NCBI GenBank assembly: GCA_013297655.1
Contig: JAAFHV010000008.1
Location: forward strand, 1-64,000
Direction of reading: 5' to 3'
Origin: Myxococcales bacterium
GTDB taxonomy: Bacteria; Myxococcota_A; Polyangia; Polyangiales; Polyangiaceae
DNA: 64,000 nucleotides
Below, in pieces: positions 26,305 through 36,790 of the stretch. The notes beneath the pieces are model-generated. The model did not search any database and had not been told where the DNA came from. It saw nothing but the letters and a program-made list of their open reading frames with translations. Position numbers and translations under genes: made by a program. Positions within the stretch are counted from its first letter, which is position 1. Each line of letters starts with the position of its first letter.

Positions 26305-27690
26305 ATGGATCGACCCATGGCCCGAGCGCACCTTCTCGTCGTCGACGACGAGCCCGCGATCCTCACCACGCTCCAAAAAGCACTATCCCTAGAAGGGTAT
26401 GCCGTCGACGTCGCCGGCGGCGTGAAGATCGGGGAAGAGAAGCTCAAGAAGCGCTCGTACGACCTGTGCCTCTTCGACGTCATGCTGCCAGATGGCGACG
26501 GGATCGACCTGCTCCAGCGGGTTCGCGCCTCGGGGCTCGACGTCCCGGTGATCATGATGAGCGGGCACGGCACGATCGACACCGCCGTCCGGGCGACGCG
26601 GCACGGAGCGCTGAGCTTCCTCGAGAAGCCGCTCAACACGGACGCGCTCCTCATCGCGATCGAGACGGGCCTCCGCCTCGAGCGCGCCGAGAAAGAAGCG
26701 AACGAGCTCCGCGCCGCCACGTTCGGCGAGCTCGTGGGAGAGAGCGCGGCGATCAAGCGCCTCCTCGAACAAGTGGGCCGCGCGGCGAAGAGCTCCGCGA
26801 GCGTGCTCGTCACCGGCGAGCGCGGCACCGGGAAGGAGCTCGTGGCGCGCGCGATTCATCAAATGTCGCCCCGCGCGAAGGGCCCGCTCGAGAAGCTCAA
26901 CTGCGCCGCGCTCCCCAGTGAGCTCATCGAGAGTGAGCTCTTCGGCCACGAGATCGGCGCGTTCACCGGCGCCACGAAGCAGCGACGCGGAAAATTCGAG
27001 CGCGCCTCGGGAGGCACCCTCTTCCTCGACGAGGTCGGCGACATGCCCCTCGCGATGCAGGCCAAGCTGCTCCGTGTTCTCCAAGAGCGGGAGATCGAGC
27101 GCGTCGGCGGCAGCGAGACGATCAAGGTCGACGCGCGCGTGGTCGCGGCGACGAACCGCGACCTCCTCGCCGCGTGCGAAAAGGACCAATTTCGCCCCGA
27201 TTTGTACGATCGTTTGAACGTCGTGCCGCTCGCGATCCCGCCGCTGCGCTCACGACGGGAGGACATCCCCGTGCTCACGAAGCACTTCCTCGCCCTCGCC
27301 GCGAAGGCCAACGATCGGCGCGGGATCAAGATCGACCAGGGCGCGATCGACGCCCTCGCCGCGCACTCGTTCCCCGGCAACGTGCGCGAGCTCCGGAACC
27401 TCGTCGAACGGCTCGTCATCCTCACACCCGACGACGTCATCCGCGAGACCGACGTCCGCGACTGCCTCCACGGAGGCGCGTCGGCCAAATCGCAGAGCCT
27501 CTACCGCCCCGGCGTCCCCTTCCGTGTGCTCGTCGAAGAGGCGGAGCGGGTCATCTTGCAAGACGCGATGGCGCACCACGGGGGCCAGATGGCGGCGACC
27601 GCGCGCGCCCTCGATTTGGAGCGCAGCCACCTCTACAAGAAAGCGCGCGCCCTCGGCCTACGCAAGACCGAGAGCGACGAAGACGACTGA
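26305..27690 (+). CDS. NtrC-family sigma54-dependent response regulator
   Basis: The 461-residue protein has a receiver domain (VVDDEPAI, phospho-acceptor Asp in LCLFDVMLPDGDG, Thr/Ser in IMMSGHG, Lys in LEKPLN) and an AAA+ domain. The latter has Walker A-like GERGTGKELVARAIH, the sigma54 contact loop GAFTGA, Walker B GGTLFLDEVGDM, and sensor motifs ATNRDL and FPGNVRELRN. A Fis-type helix-turn-helix ends it (MAATARALDLERSHLYKKARALGL). All key residues are intact. No histidine kinase gene is adjacent, so its partner is elsewhere. A second ATG at 26317 is an alternative start. Confidence 0.97.
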   Translation: MDRPMARAHLLVVDDEPAILTTLQKALSLEGYAVDVAGGVKIGEEKLKKRSYDLCLFDVMLPDGDGIDLLQRVRASGLDVPVIMMSGHGTIDTAVRATRHGALSFLEKPLNTDALLIAIETGLRLERAEKEANELRAATFGELVGESAAIKRLLEQVGRAAKSSASVLVTGERGTGKELVARAIHQMSPRAKGPLEKLNCAALPSELIESELFGHEIGAFTGATKQRRGKFERASGGTLFLDEVGDMPLAMQAKLLRVLQEREIERVGGSETIKVDARVVAATNRDLLAACEKDQFRPDLYDRLNVVPLAIPPLRSRREDIPVLTKHFLALAAKANDRRGIKIDQGAIDALAAHSFPGNVRELRNLVERLVILTPDDVIRETDVRDCLHGGASAKSQSLYRPGVPFRVLVEEAERVILQDAMAHHGGQMAATARALDLERSHLYKKARALGLRKTESDEDD

Positions 27691-27720
27691 GCGCGACGCC
27701 GCGGATCCGCAGCCGCGATC

Positions 27721-28548
27721 TCAGAGCGCGTCCACCACCACGTCGTCCACGTGGACGAATCCACCTGTAATTCCGGGTCGATAGCTCGCACCAACGACGA
27801 GCGTGGCTTGATCGGACGTGGCCCCCTCGAGGGTGACCGCGATCGACGCGCCGTCGTCCACGCTCGCGGTCGCCTCGACCAGGCCCACGCGCGGAACGAC
27901 GACGACCTTGACCCGACGGGGGCCGGCGACGAACGGCGCGAGCGTGCGGCTGTTTCCACCGCCGCCTCCGTCCTCCAGGGACTGCGCAGACTGGATCGCT
28001 ACTCCGGCGCTCGACGCGAAGAAGTTGAAGTGACGAAACCTCGTGCCGACGGGGAGCGGCACCGAGACGAACATGAACCCGACCCCGCCGGTGCCCGTTT
28101 GCACGAGGCCCGTGAGCGTGACGGTCATGCTCACGGAGAGGCCCCCCGCCGGGAGCTTCAGCGTGCGGCGGAGGGACGCCTCATGCGCCGGATCGGGATC
28201 GAGGCGCGCACGCAGACAGCGCGAGCCGCGCGCGCACGCGGGAGAGGCCTCGAGTCCGAGCAACGTCGCGGCGTCGTCCACGCCGTCCCACGACTCACCG
28301 AGGCTCTTGTCCTCGAAGTCATCGCAGAAAAGATGCTTGCCCGCGCACGGCGAAGGCGGCGTGGCGTCCGACGGCGCGCTGTCCATCGAGCCATCCATCG
28401 GCGGCGTACCCGGCCCGGTGCCCGTGGGCACGGGCACCGCGGTGTCCTCGCTCGCGTCGACGCCCGCGCCTCCGGCGTACTTCCCCGAGCACGCGAGCGG
28501 CCACCCGAGCGCGAGGCCGACGAGCACGAGCGGGGCAACGGAGCGCAT
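27721..28548 (-). CDS. Lipoprotein with LamG/concanavalin-like features
   Basis: The 275-residue protein has a signal peptide ending GWPLAC (Cys near 20), a Gly/Thr/Pro/Asp linker to about residue 60, and a domain opening with 'LFCDDFEDKSLGESWD'. That opening, together with alternating beta strands and a final 'GGFVHVDDVVVDAL', resembles the jelly-roll of LamG/DUF1349-like secreted proteins, which often begin with 'DDFE/D..l...W' and end with 'iDdv.v'. The call is by pattern only. The ligand is unknown. Confidence 0.7.
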   Translation of the reverse strand: MRSVAPLVLVGLALGWPLACSGKYAGGAGVDASEDTAVPVPTGTGPGTPPMDGSMDSAPSDATPPSPCAGKHLFCDDFEDKSLGESWDGVDDAATLLGLEASPACARGSRCLRARLDPDPAHEASLRRTLKLPAGGLSVSMTVTLTGLVQTGTGGVGFMFVSVPLPVGTRFRHFNFFASSAGVAIQSAQSLEDGGGGGNSRTLAPFVAGPRRVKVVVVPRVGLVEATASVDDGASIAVTLEGATSDQATLVVGASYRPGITGGFVHVDDVVVDAL

Positions 28549-28696
28549 GGGTCTCAAAAGGGTATTTTTCCGCGAGCGCGGGTCAAACGCAGACGAGCAT
28601 CGAACGAAAGCAACCGCGTGGGCACCGGAAAACACGCGCTGCGACGCGCCCTCAGGATCACCCGTGCACCACCTCCAACATGGCCGAACGCGCGCT

Positions 28697-28724
28697 TTGC
28701 GATGGACGAGCGGCAGGCTATGGT
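28697..28724 (+). promoter_or_regulatory. Candidate sigma70-type promoter for the PP2C gene
   Basis: TTGCGA (28697-28702) and TATGGT (28719-28724), spaced by 16 bp, lie 175 bp before the ATG at 28899. This is the best element I can see in the 350-bp gap 28549-28898 between divergent genes; the rest of the gap holds no convincing ORF or RNA. Confidence 0.3.
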
Positions 28725-28898
28725 AGAGCGCCTTTCGCGTTGTTTTAGCTGGGTGTTTCGTTTCTCGGTCCCAGCATCGGATTCGTGTCCCGGAGTGGGC
28801 TCCCCTACTTAGGCACGGCCGCCTCCCTTTTCGGACGCCCGCACCGACCGCGCGGCCCGCACCGACCGCACCCGACCGTAGCCCCCCTCCTTCCCACG

Positions 28899-30233
<1,335 letters not shown>

Positions 30234-30252
30234 GATTCTCTTCGATTCGTTC

Positions 30253-31104
30253 GTGTCGATCGCACGCTCGAGCGCGGCCTTGTGCGCGGTCACGTGTCTC
30301 GCCGCGTGCGACGAGAAGAAGGCGCCGCCGCTGCCCGCGCAAGACGCCTCGACGGCCGCCGCGATCGTGCTCGCCGATGCTTCGGCGGTTCCACCCAGCA
30401 GCGTGAGCGCCACTCCGCCGCACACGCCGCCTCCGCCGCGGGTCGATGGTCCTTGTCGCATCCTCGAGGGCGGCGGTCCTTTGCATGCGCCCGGCGACGC
30501 CGGTGCTCCGTACCGCGCCGGCTCGCTCTTGAAAAAGGGCGAAGCGCTGGAGCTCGGGCCCGAGGCCGTCGCCACGATCAAAGATCCGGAGAGCGGACGC
30601 GAGCTTCGTTTCGAGGGTCCCGGCCTCGCGGTCCCGTGCGCTGCGACCGATGAGACGTGGCTGGTGCGAGGCACCCTCGTGATGCGCCCAGGCACCGCCG
30701 ATCAGCCGCTCGCGGAGCTCTCGGTCGTGGTCCGCGAGGGCGTCGTGCTGCTCACGAGCGGCGGCTCGATTCGCGTCGAGGCGCGCGCCGAGGGGACCCA
30801 CCTCCGTGCCTCGGGTCGAAGGCCCACCGTGTGGCTCTCGAAGGAAGCCACGATCGCGTGGACGCCGCGCGGCACGGGCGACGCGGGCAGCTCCGATCTC
30901 GCGCTCCTCACGCTGACCCCTGCCCTCGCCACGCCCGCGCGCGCCAAGGCCGAGTGCGACGCGCTCACGACCGAGAGCCGCGACCTCGCCGCGAAGATGC
31001 TCGACAAGGACGCGAGCCTCTCGGAGCTCTCTCCCAAGTCGATGCTCGCCGAGAAGAACGCCCGCTCCGCGTGTGCCGTCTCGCGCCTCCGCGCGTTCCG
31101 CTGA
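30253..31104 (+). CDS. Lipoprotein with FecR-like domain
   Basis: From the GTG at 30253 the protein has 283 residues and starts with a compact lipoprotein signal (ALCAVTCLAAC, Cys at about 19). An in-frame ATG at 30181 would overlap the phosphatase gene and put 24 residues before the signal. After a Pro-rich linker comes a beta-rich region with FecR-like strands (GSLLKKGEALELGPEAVATIKDP, ELRFEGPGLAVPC, LAELSVVVREGVVLL). FecR-type domains occur in envelope signalling proteins. The close linkage to the phosphatase suggests a shared pathway; that is inference. Confidence 0.75.
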   Translation: MSIARSSAALCAVTCLAACDEKKAPPLPAQDASTAAAIVLADASAVPPSSVSATPPHTPPPPRVDGPCRILEGGGPLHAPGDAGAPYRAGSLLKKGEALELGPEAVATIKDPESGRELRFEGPGLAVPCAATDETWLVRGTLVMRPGTADQPLAELSVVVREGVVLLTSGGSIRVEARAEGTHLRASGRRPTVWLSKEATIAWTPRGTGDAGSSDLALLTLTPALATPARAKAECDALTTESRDLAAKMLDKDASLSELSPKSMLAEKNARSACAVSRLRAFR

Positions 31105-31241
31105 TCGGCGAGCACGACGAGCACGTCGCGACGCGCGAGGGCACGATGCGCAACAGGTCGCCATGGCTGCGGTTTTTCTCGCGCGCGCGGCCCATTGGAA
31201 AGTTCACCGACGCGACCACACGCGCCGTCTACGATCGGGCC

Positions 31242-31529
31242 ATGAGCCAAGCATCCCTCCCGCCTCTGCGCTGCCCGGTGTGCTCCGGCACGAACGTGAG
31301 CGTCGCGACGCAGCTCACCAAACAAGGATCGAACGGCGGCGTGCAGTTGGCCTTCCAGGGTCCCGATGTCTCGTGGGCGTCGACGGGCCAGGAGGTGTTC
31401 GCCGCGAAGCGCGCGCGCGCCTGCCTCGACTGCGGCCACGTGATCGTCTTCCTCTCCGACACCAAGCTCCAAAAGCTCCGCGTCCGCATCGGCGCGCTCA
31501 CGTCGCTCCCGCCGGAGGACGAGGTCTAA
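31242..31529 (+). CDS. Small zinc-ribbon protein
   Basis: The 95-residue protein begins at ATG 31242 and has two CxxC pairs, CPVC near residue 11 and CLDC near residue 60, typical of a zinc ribbon. The intervening segment is beta-rich (NVSVATQLTKQGSNGGVQLAF), and a C-terminal helix (DTKLQKLRVRIGAL) follows. Similar short zinc-ribbon proteins are common in Myxococcota and have no assigned function. Confidence 0.7.
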   Translation: MSQASLPPLRCPVCSGTNVSVATQLTKQGSNGGVQLAFQGPDVSWASTGQEVFAAKRARACLDCGHVIVFLSDTKLQKLRVRIGALTSLPPEDEV

Positions 31530-31672
31530 GGGGCCCCGGGCAACCCCTCGTATTTACGCATCTTTTCGAGCTCACCCCCTCCGTCGCGGTCGCCGCGTGG
31601 CCCCTCGAAATGCGCCGTGCGCGACGTGCAGAGACGTCGCGCGCGAGCAGGAACGAAGCACCGCGAATCGGG

Positions 31673-33199
31673 TCAGCGGCAGATCATCGTCATCGCCGCG
31701 TCCTTCTCGATCCGCTCGCAGCGCTGGCCACCAGGGCAGGCTTGGTTCGCGACGACGAGCTGGTTCTTGCAAGTGACCGCGCCGTTCGCAGCGCTGTTGC
31801 ACACGCGTCCGTCGCGCTGTCCGAAGCACGAGGCGTCGACCTTCTTCGTCTTGCCCTTCTTGAGCGCGGCGGAGGCGACCCAACCGTAGCGCCCCTCGAC
31901 GCGGCCGTAGACGAACGTCATCGAGCGCTGCGGCACGGTGCCGTTCATGTTGAAGAGCGAGATGCGAAGAATGGTGCGCCGGTCGGAGTCGGTCGAGCGA
32001 ACGCGCTCGAAGCCGAGGGCGTCGGGGAGCGCGACGAAGGTGTCGGTCGCGGCGCCGCCGAGGAGCGGCGTCTGGTACGCGAGGTTCACCACGTTGCCGT
32101 CGCGGAGCATGTAGTCACGCGCCTTCTCGCTCACGTTCGCGCCGCTGCGGGGCCGAATTTTGAGCTGCGCCCAGTCCGGGAGGCATCGCGTGGAGTCGTA
32201 GTTGGCGAGGTCGCACCCGGAGTAGTCGGTCGCCGCCTTGAGCACGTAGTCGGTCTTCGCGAACTGCGCGTTGCCGCCCGAGCGCGGGGGCGTGTCGTAG
32301 CGCTTGAACGCGCTCTCGATCACGTTCGCGGCCAAAATCCAGCCGCTCGCGGCCTTGCCCCCCGCCGAAGCCGCGAACGCGTAGACGTAGTTTTTGCGGT
32401 CGTTCGAGCCCTCGACGGTCATCTTCTTGAGCTGGCCGAAGTTGATGCGCACGCACGGGTGGTTGCGATCGTCGCGCACGATCTTTCCGCCGGTGAAGTT
32501 GTAACAGCCGCCGCTCACGACCCCCCGCGCGTGGCCGGCGCCGTCGTACATCATCGTGTTGTTCTCGATCCCCCAGCGGCCCACGTTCTCGATGATCGCG
32601 CTGCGGGTCTTCTTGCCGGTGACGGTGCGCAGCGCACGAATCGCGGCCGGCGGGATGTAGCGGTTTCGCCCCGGCTGGTTGTTCGGGAACTGGCAATTGT
32701 ACATCGAGCCGCGGCACACGCAGCTCGCGCCGAGGGGGTTCCGCGCGCACGAATAATCTTTCGTCCACCACGCGCGGGCGCTTCCGATGACGGCCTTGTC
32801 GAGCAGGCTCACGCTCGAGAACTCGAGGCCCGTCTCTTCGCCGAGACCCGCCGGCGGCTCGGGAAGCTCGTCCGGGATGCTCGCGCCGATCTCGGCTTGG
32901 TCGAGGAGCGCTTGGTCGAGGAGGTCGTCCGCGAGCACACCTTCTTCGTCGGCCTCGGAGGCCTCGGGCCACGCGTATGCCTCGAGCTCCGCGTCGCTCC
33001 CCGCTTCGTCCGCCACGAGCTCGTCGGCGCCGACCTCGATCTCCGCGAGCTCCGGATCGGCAGAGAGGGGACCTGTGACCTCGCCCTCCTTGAACGCGCC
33101 CGGATCCTCGACCGAGGCGCTGGAGCAGCCCACGAGAGTGCCGGCGACGGCGAAGGAAGAGACGAGGACGGCGAGAGACACGGAGCGAGTGAAGCGCAT
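31673..33199 (-). CDS. Secreted lipoprotein, function unknown
   Basis: The 508-residue protein has a lipobox (GTLVGC, Cys near 25) and a strong GGAGG site before the ATG at 33199. Residues 26-130 are very acidic. The C-terminal 380 residues are a folded domain rich in Cys, Trp and Tyr (AWWTKDYSCARNPLGASCVC, SGGCYNFTGGKIV, NHPCVRINFGQLKKM, RCLPDWAQLKIRP), ending with a Cys-rich tail (CPGGQRCERIEKDAAMTMIC). It may act at the surface or in the matrix. No family is recognised. Confidence 0.75.
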   Translation of the reverse strand: MRFTRSVSLAVLVSSFAVAGTLVGCSSASVEDPGAFKEGEVTGPLSADPELAEIEVGADELVADEAGSDAELEAYAWPEASEADEEGVLADDLLDQALLDQAEIGASIPDELPEPPAGLGEETGLEFSSVSLLDKAVIGSARAWWTKDYSCARNPLGASCVCRGSMYNCQFPNNQPGRNRYIPPAAIRALRTVTGKKTRSAIIENVGRWGIENNTMMYDGAGHARGVVSGGCYNFTGGKIVRDDRNHPCVRINFGQLKKMTVEGSNDRKNYVYAFAASAGGKAASGWILAANVIESAFKRYDTPPRSGGNAQFAKTDYVLKAATDYSGCDLANYDSTRCLPDWAQLKIRPRSGANVSEKARDYMLRDGNVVNLAYQTPLLGGAATDTFVALPDALGFERVRSTDSDRRTILRISLFNMNGTVPQRSMTFVYGRVEGRYGWVASAALKKGKTKKVDASCFGQRDGRVCNSAANGAVTCKNQLVVANQACPGGQRCERIEKDAAMTMICR

Positions 33200-33399
33200 G
33201 CTCCCTCCACTGCAGCAGCCATGCCGAGCGAGATAGCCGCGCCAAGCCACGAATTACCGAAAGTTTCCGCTGTCGGCGGATGTAGGTGACTCCTTATTGA
33301 CCTTCAGTCGATCTCACCGACACACCATCACGATCGCTCCGATCGCCTGATCCCCAGGATCGTTCCGTGCCGTGGAGGCAGCTCGAACGGAGCTCGCTC

Positions 33400-34266
33400 T
33401 CAGGTGCCGACGGCGCGCGCGAACGCGTCGATCGCGGCGTCGTCGAGGCCCTTGTAGCGGCGTATCTCGGGGGGCATGTTCACGAGCGCGGTCGCGAGGG
33501 TGCGGCGCCGTTCGTCGCCGAGCTCCTCGACCGGGTAGACGAACGTGCGGATCACGAAGAGCGAAGCCTCGGCCTCCGGGAACGGCCACGTGAGCTGACG
33601 CTCGACGCGAAAATGGGTGATGCGGGTCTTCGGCGCACGGAGCCCGGCGTCGGGGTGATGATCGAGCACGTCGTCGGCGCAGACGGTCCACACGAAGCGC
33701 ACGTAGGGCCCGCGCTTCACCATCGCGTCCATCATGCTGCGCGAGGCAGCGTCGCGGATCTTCTCCGCGTCGTCCGCGCGGCCGGGGAACCCTGGGACCG
33801 GCCCGTGGATCGCGCGGAAGCTGGTACCTGCGACGTGCTCGGGGCGCCAGCCACTCGGGAAGCTCACGTGCACCACGATCGCGCGACCATCGCCCGAGGG
33901 CCCGCGATGCATGACCACGAGATCTTCTTGCAGCGCGCGCGCGAACGAATCCCACGGGCCGCGCGCTTCGGTGTCCGCGTCGGCTTCGGCGAGACGCTCG
34001 GGTGCCTCGATCGCGAGCCGGTCGCGCACGAACGTTCGCACCACTCGCTCGGCGCGGCGCTCCTCGTCGGTCGCGCACGTATCGAAGCCACGCTCGCGCG
34101 CGCACGTTTTTCGCTTCTCCGCGAGCGCGCGTGGGAGATCGTCGTCGACGAGGAACAAACGCGCGTCCGCCTCGCCGTTCCCGAAGTCGCACGGGAAACG
34201 AAGGAGCCCCGCCTTCATGGTGAGCGGAGCGGGATCGACAGGGAAAAAGAGCAGCTTCGGTCGCAA
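33400..34266 (-). CDS. DUF3445/haem-dependent oxidative N-demethylase-like protein
   Basis: The 288-residue protein fits DUF3445, the family of haem-dependent oxidative N-demethylase subunits. The N-terminal FPVDPAPLTMKAGLLRFPCDF, a DSFARALQEDLVVMHR segment, VVHVSFPSGWRPEHVAG, FXXIHGPVPG and the late RVERQLTWPFPEAEASLFVIRTF motif are in the family order. The start is a TTG at 34266; the ATG at 34218 would cut into the conserved N-terminus. No partner genes of known demethylases are adjacent. Confidence 0.88.
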   Translation of the reverse strand: MRPKLLFFPVDPAPLTMKAGLLRFPCDFGNGEADARLFLVDDDLPRALAEKRKTCARERGFDTCATDEERRAERVVRTFVRDRLAIEAPERLAEADADTEARGPWDSFARALQEDLVVMHRGPSGDGRAIVVHVSFPSGWRPEHVAGTSFRAIHGPVPGFPGRADDAEKIRDAASRSMMDAMVKRGPYVRFVWTVCADDVLDHHPDAGLRAPKTRITHFRVERQLTWPFPEAEASLFVIRTFVYPVEELGDERRRTLATALVNMPPEIRRYKGLDDAAIDAFARAVGT

Positions 34267-34420
34267 CGCGGGACGTGTCTTAGCAGAGAGTTACGGCCGC
34301 GAGACACACGACCGTGACGTCGACCTCGTGCAGCGTGGCCAACGCGTCGCGCCGTCACGATTTATTTCGGGAGGGTTTCGTACCGTCGCCTTAAGTGGTG
34401 CTAAGAACGGGCGCGTTCTT

Positions 34421-34472
34421 GGCTCCCTCGCTTCGCTCAATAGGCAAGCCGGTCGCCAGCGCTCCCTTGCAT
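34421..34472 (+). repeat. Dispersed repeat copy upstream of gdhA
   Basis: The 52-bp stretch contains GGCTCCCTCGCT-CGCTC, GCCGGTCGCC and GCTCCCTTGCAT in the same order as a segment on the minus strand at 54280-54222, inside the large inverted-repeat element. The blocks are 17 of 18, 10 of 10 and 12 of 12 identical, separated by diverged spacers of different length. It lies 60 bp before the gdhA start in the gap 34267-34531, which otherwise shows no gene. Confidence 0.5.
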
Positions 34473-34531
34473 GTTCGCGACAGTGGGCATTTGTCCCGCG
34501 CGAGCCGAACCCTCGACCACGAGCTCCAAAG

Positions 34532-35839
34532 ATGACGAATCCCGAAACTCCCAAAGAGTCCGTCGCCCCCACTCGCGCTCACAAAGAGTACGACTTCTTC
34601 AAAGTGGTCCAGGACTACCTCGATCGCGCCGCGAAGACGATCAAGCTCGAGCCCTACGTCCAAACGATCCTGAGCCAGCCGAAGAACGAGCTCATCATCA
34701 ACTTCCCCGTGAAGATGGACAACGGCGAAGTTCGCCTCTTCAAGGGCTACCGCGTCCAGCACAACAACCTCCTCGGGCCGTTCAAGGGCGGCATGCGCTT
34801 CCACCCGAGCGTCACCCTGGACGACGTGAAGGCGCTCGCGGCGATGATGACCTGGAAGTGCGCCCTCATGCGCATCCCCTACGGCGGCGGCAAGGGCGGC
34901 ATCAAGTTCGACCCGACCGCGGTCTCCAAGGCCGAGCTCCAGCGCATCACGCGCCGCTTCACCCACGCCCTCGGCGAGAACATCGGACCGGACTACGACA
35001 TCCCCGCGCCGGACGTCGGAACCAGCGGTCAGACGATGGCCTGGATGATGGACACCTACGCCAACATGGTGGGCTCCGGGAACAAGCAGAGCGTGAAGGG
35101 CGTCGTCACCGGCAAGCCCGTCGCCTCCGGCGGCACCCTCGGTCGCGCCAAGGCCACCGGCCAGGGCATGGTGTTTTGCATCGTCGAGTGGGCGAAGGCG
35201 AACAACTTCAACCTCGAAGGCAGCACGATGAGCGTGCAGGGCTTCGGAAACGTCGGCTCCAACTGCGCCGTCATCCTGTCCCGCCTCGGCGTGTCCACCA
35301 TCGCGGTCGGCGACCACACCGGTTACCTCTTGAACCCGGAAGGCTTCAACGCGCACAAGCTCCAGGAGCACGTCGCGAAGCACGGCAGCATCAAGGGCTA
35401 CCCCGGCGGCAAGCCGATCACGCGCGAGGAGTTCTTCTCCACCAAGGCCGACATCTTCGCGCCGAGCGCGCTCGAGAACCAAATCGGCGAGGCCGAGGCG
35501 AAGGCCCTCGACGTGAAGATCATCGTCGAAGGCGCGAACGGCCCCACGAACCCGGCCGGCGAGAAGATCCTCCTCGACCGCGGCGTCGTCATCCTCCCCG
35601 ACGTCCTCGCGAACTCCGGCGGCGTGACCGTCTCGTACTACGAGTGGGTCCAGAACAAGCGCTCGGAGAGCTGGACGGAAGAAGAAGTGGACGACAAGCT
35701 CGAGCGCGCGATGGTGCGTGCGTACCGCGAGGTCGCCGACTTCGCCCGCACCCACAAGGTCGACCTCCGCGTCGCCGCTTACGCGATCGCCCTCCAGCGC
35801 ATCGAGAGCGTCTACCGCGAGCGCGAAATCTTCCCCTGA
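34532..35839 (+). CDS. gdhA: Glutamate dehydrogenase
   Basis: The 435-residue protein is a full-length hexameric-type glutamate dehydrogenase. Landmarks are GGMRFHP, CALMRIPYGGGKGGI with the catalytic lysine, TRRFTHALGENIGPDYDIPAPDVGT with the conserved Asp, VTGKP, VQGFGNVGSNCAVIL for dinucleotide binding, EGANGPTNP and ANSGGVTVSYYEW. GDH of this length usually uses NAD or both cofactors; the residue after the GxGxxG strand is not decisive here. It interconverts glutamate and 2-oxoglutarate plus ammonia. A good terminator follows. Confidence 0.97.
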   Translation: MTNPETPKESVAPTRAHKEYDFFKVVQDYLDRAAKTIKLEPYVQTILSQPKNELIINFPVKMDNGEVRLFKGYRVQHNNLLGPFKGGMRFHPSVTLDDVKALAAMMTWKCALMRIPYGGGKGGIKFDPTAVSKAELQRITRRFTHALGENIGPDYDIPAPDVGTSGQTMAWMMDTYANMVGSGNKQSVKGVVTGKPVASGGTLGRAKATGQGMVFCIVEWAKANNFNLEGSTMSVQGFGNVGSNCAVILSRLGVSTIAVGDHTGYLLNPEGFNAHKLQEHVAKHGSIKGYPGGKPITREEFFSTKADIFAPSALENQIGEAEAKALDVKIIVEGANGPTNPAGEKILLDRGVVILPDVLANSGGVTVSYYEWVQNKRSESWTEEEVDDKLERAMVRAYREVADFARTHKVDLRVAAYAIALQRIESVYREREIFP

Positions 35840-35868
35840 GACGATCGACGTACGTGTGACTGCCAAGG

Positions 35869-35903
35869 AGGCGCTCGGGAGACCGGGCGCCTTCGTCATT
35901 TTG
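35869..35903 (+). terminator. Rho-independent terminator of gdhA
   Basis: AGGCGCTCGG pairs with CCGGGCGCCT around a GAGA loop (10 bp, one G-U pair; 35869-35892), followed by TCGTCATTTTG. It begins 30 bases after the gdhA stop. Confidence 0.72.
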
Positions 35904-36021
35904 TCGCGCGCGACCCGACCTCCGGAATGGCCCGCTAGCGCGCAGCCAAATTGGCAATCGACGAACGTCGGTGAATGCATCGGCCTGCTCGAAGCTTACG
36001 AGCCCGAAAGGAAGGTGCTCA

Positions 36022-36750
36022 TTGTCGATTGGCAAATACGTTACTCGGTTCACGGGGATCGCGATCGTTCTCCTCGCGCGGGAGGCCGCGGCGGAAGAGA
36101 AAACGGGGGAAACGACCGTACTCGGCAAGCGGGGAACGGTCGTCCTCGACAGACTCGTCGGAGTGTCGTTCGGATCGGCGACGCCCGGGCTCGCAGGTGG
36201 TGCGCTCGGTGGCGTACTTCAAGCAGGATTTCTCGATTTTTCGCATTCCGCATCATCGGCCGGCGGCGCATCGCTGACGTCGACGTCGGTCGCGGTTCGC
36301 CCCTCTCTCGACGTGTTCGTCACGCCTCGCGTAACCCTCGGTGGTGAGCTCGGGTTCGGCTACCAGTGGATGACCGAGCCGCTCTACGATCCTCGAGCAG
36401 AGGGCTCAGGCGACGTTCGGTCCCAATATTATCAGCTCTCGGCGATGGGCCGGATTGGCTATTATCTCCCGCTGTCCGAGTCTATTGCGTTTTGGCCACG
36501 CCTCGCCGCCGGTGGAACGTATCAGCGCGACACCCGGGGGAGAGAGGTGAGCGATATCCCGCCTTCGGAAGTCGCCCGCGTCGCATTTCGCGCGACCGCC
36601 GATCTCGATCTGGCGGTGCCAATCACGAAGCACCTCTTCCTCCTCGCCGGCCCACGCGTCTCGGCGACCCTCGCGTCGAACGTGGGCGACACGGTGACGT
36701 TCACGGCGGTGACGGCGTCGTTCCGGGGCGGCCTGTCGTACGCGTTCTGA
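36022..36750 (+). CDS. Outer-membrane beta-barrel protein, function unknown
   Basis: From a TTG at 36022, preceded by GGAAGG, the 242-residue protein starts with a Sec signal peptide (FTGIAIVLLAREAAA). An in-frame ATG at 35971 would add 17 charged residues before it. The mature part is a series of amphipathic strands with alternating hydrophobic residues (SVAVRPSLDVFVTPRVTLGG, ELGFGYQWM, LSAMGRIGYYLPL, IAFWPRLAAGGTYQR, VAFRATADLDLAV) and a final aromatic residue (GLSYAF), the signature of an outer-membrane barrel of about eight to ten strands. Confidence 0.8.
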   Translation: MSIGKYVTRFTGIAIVLLAREAAAEEKTGETTVLGKRGTVVLDRLVGVSFGSATPGLAGGALGGVLQAGFLDFSHSASSAGGASLTSTSVAVRPSLDVFVTPRVTLGGELGFGYQWMTEPLYDPRAEGSGDVRSQYYQLSAMGRIGYYLPLSESIAFWPRLAAGGTYQRDTRGREVSDIPPSEVARVAFRATADLDLAVPITKHLFLLAGPRVSATLASNVGDTVTFTAVTASFRGGLSYAF

Positions 36751-36790
36751 GCCTCCTCCCCGAGCAGGCTCGCGTGTACTCTCGGGCGCG

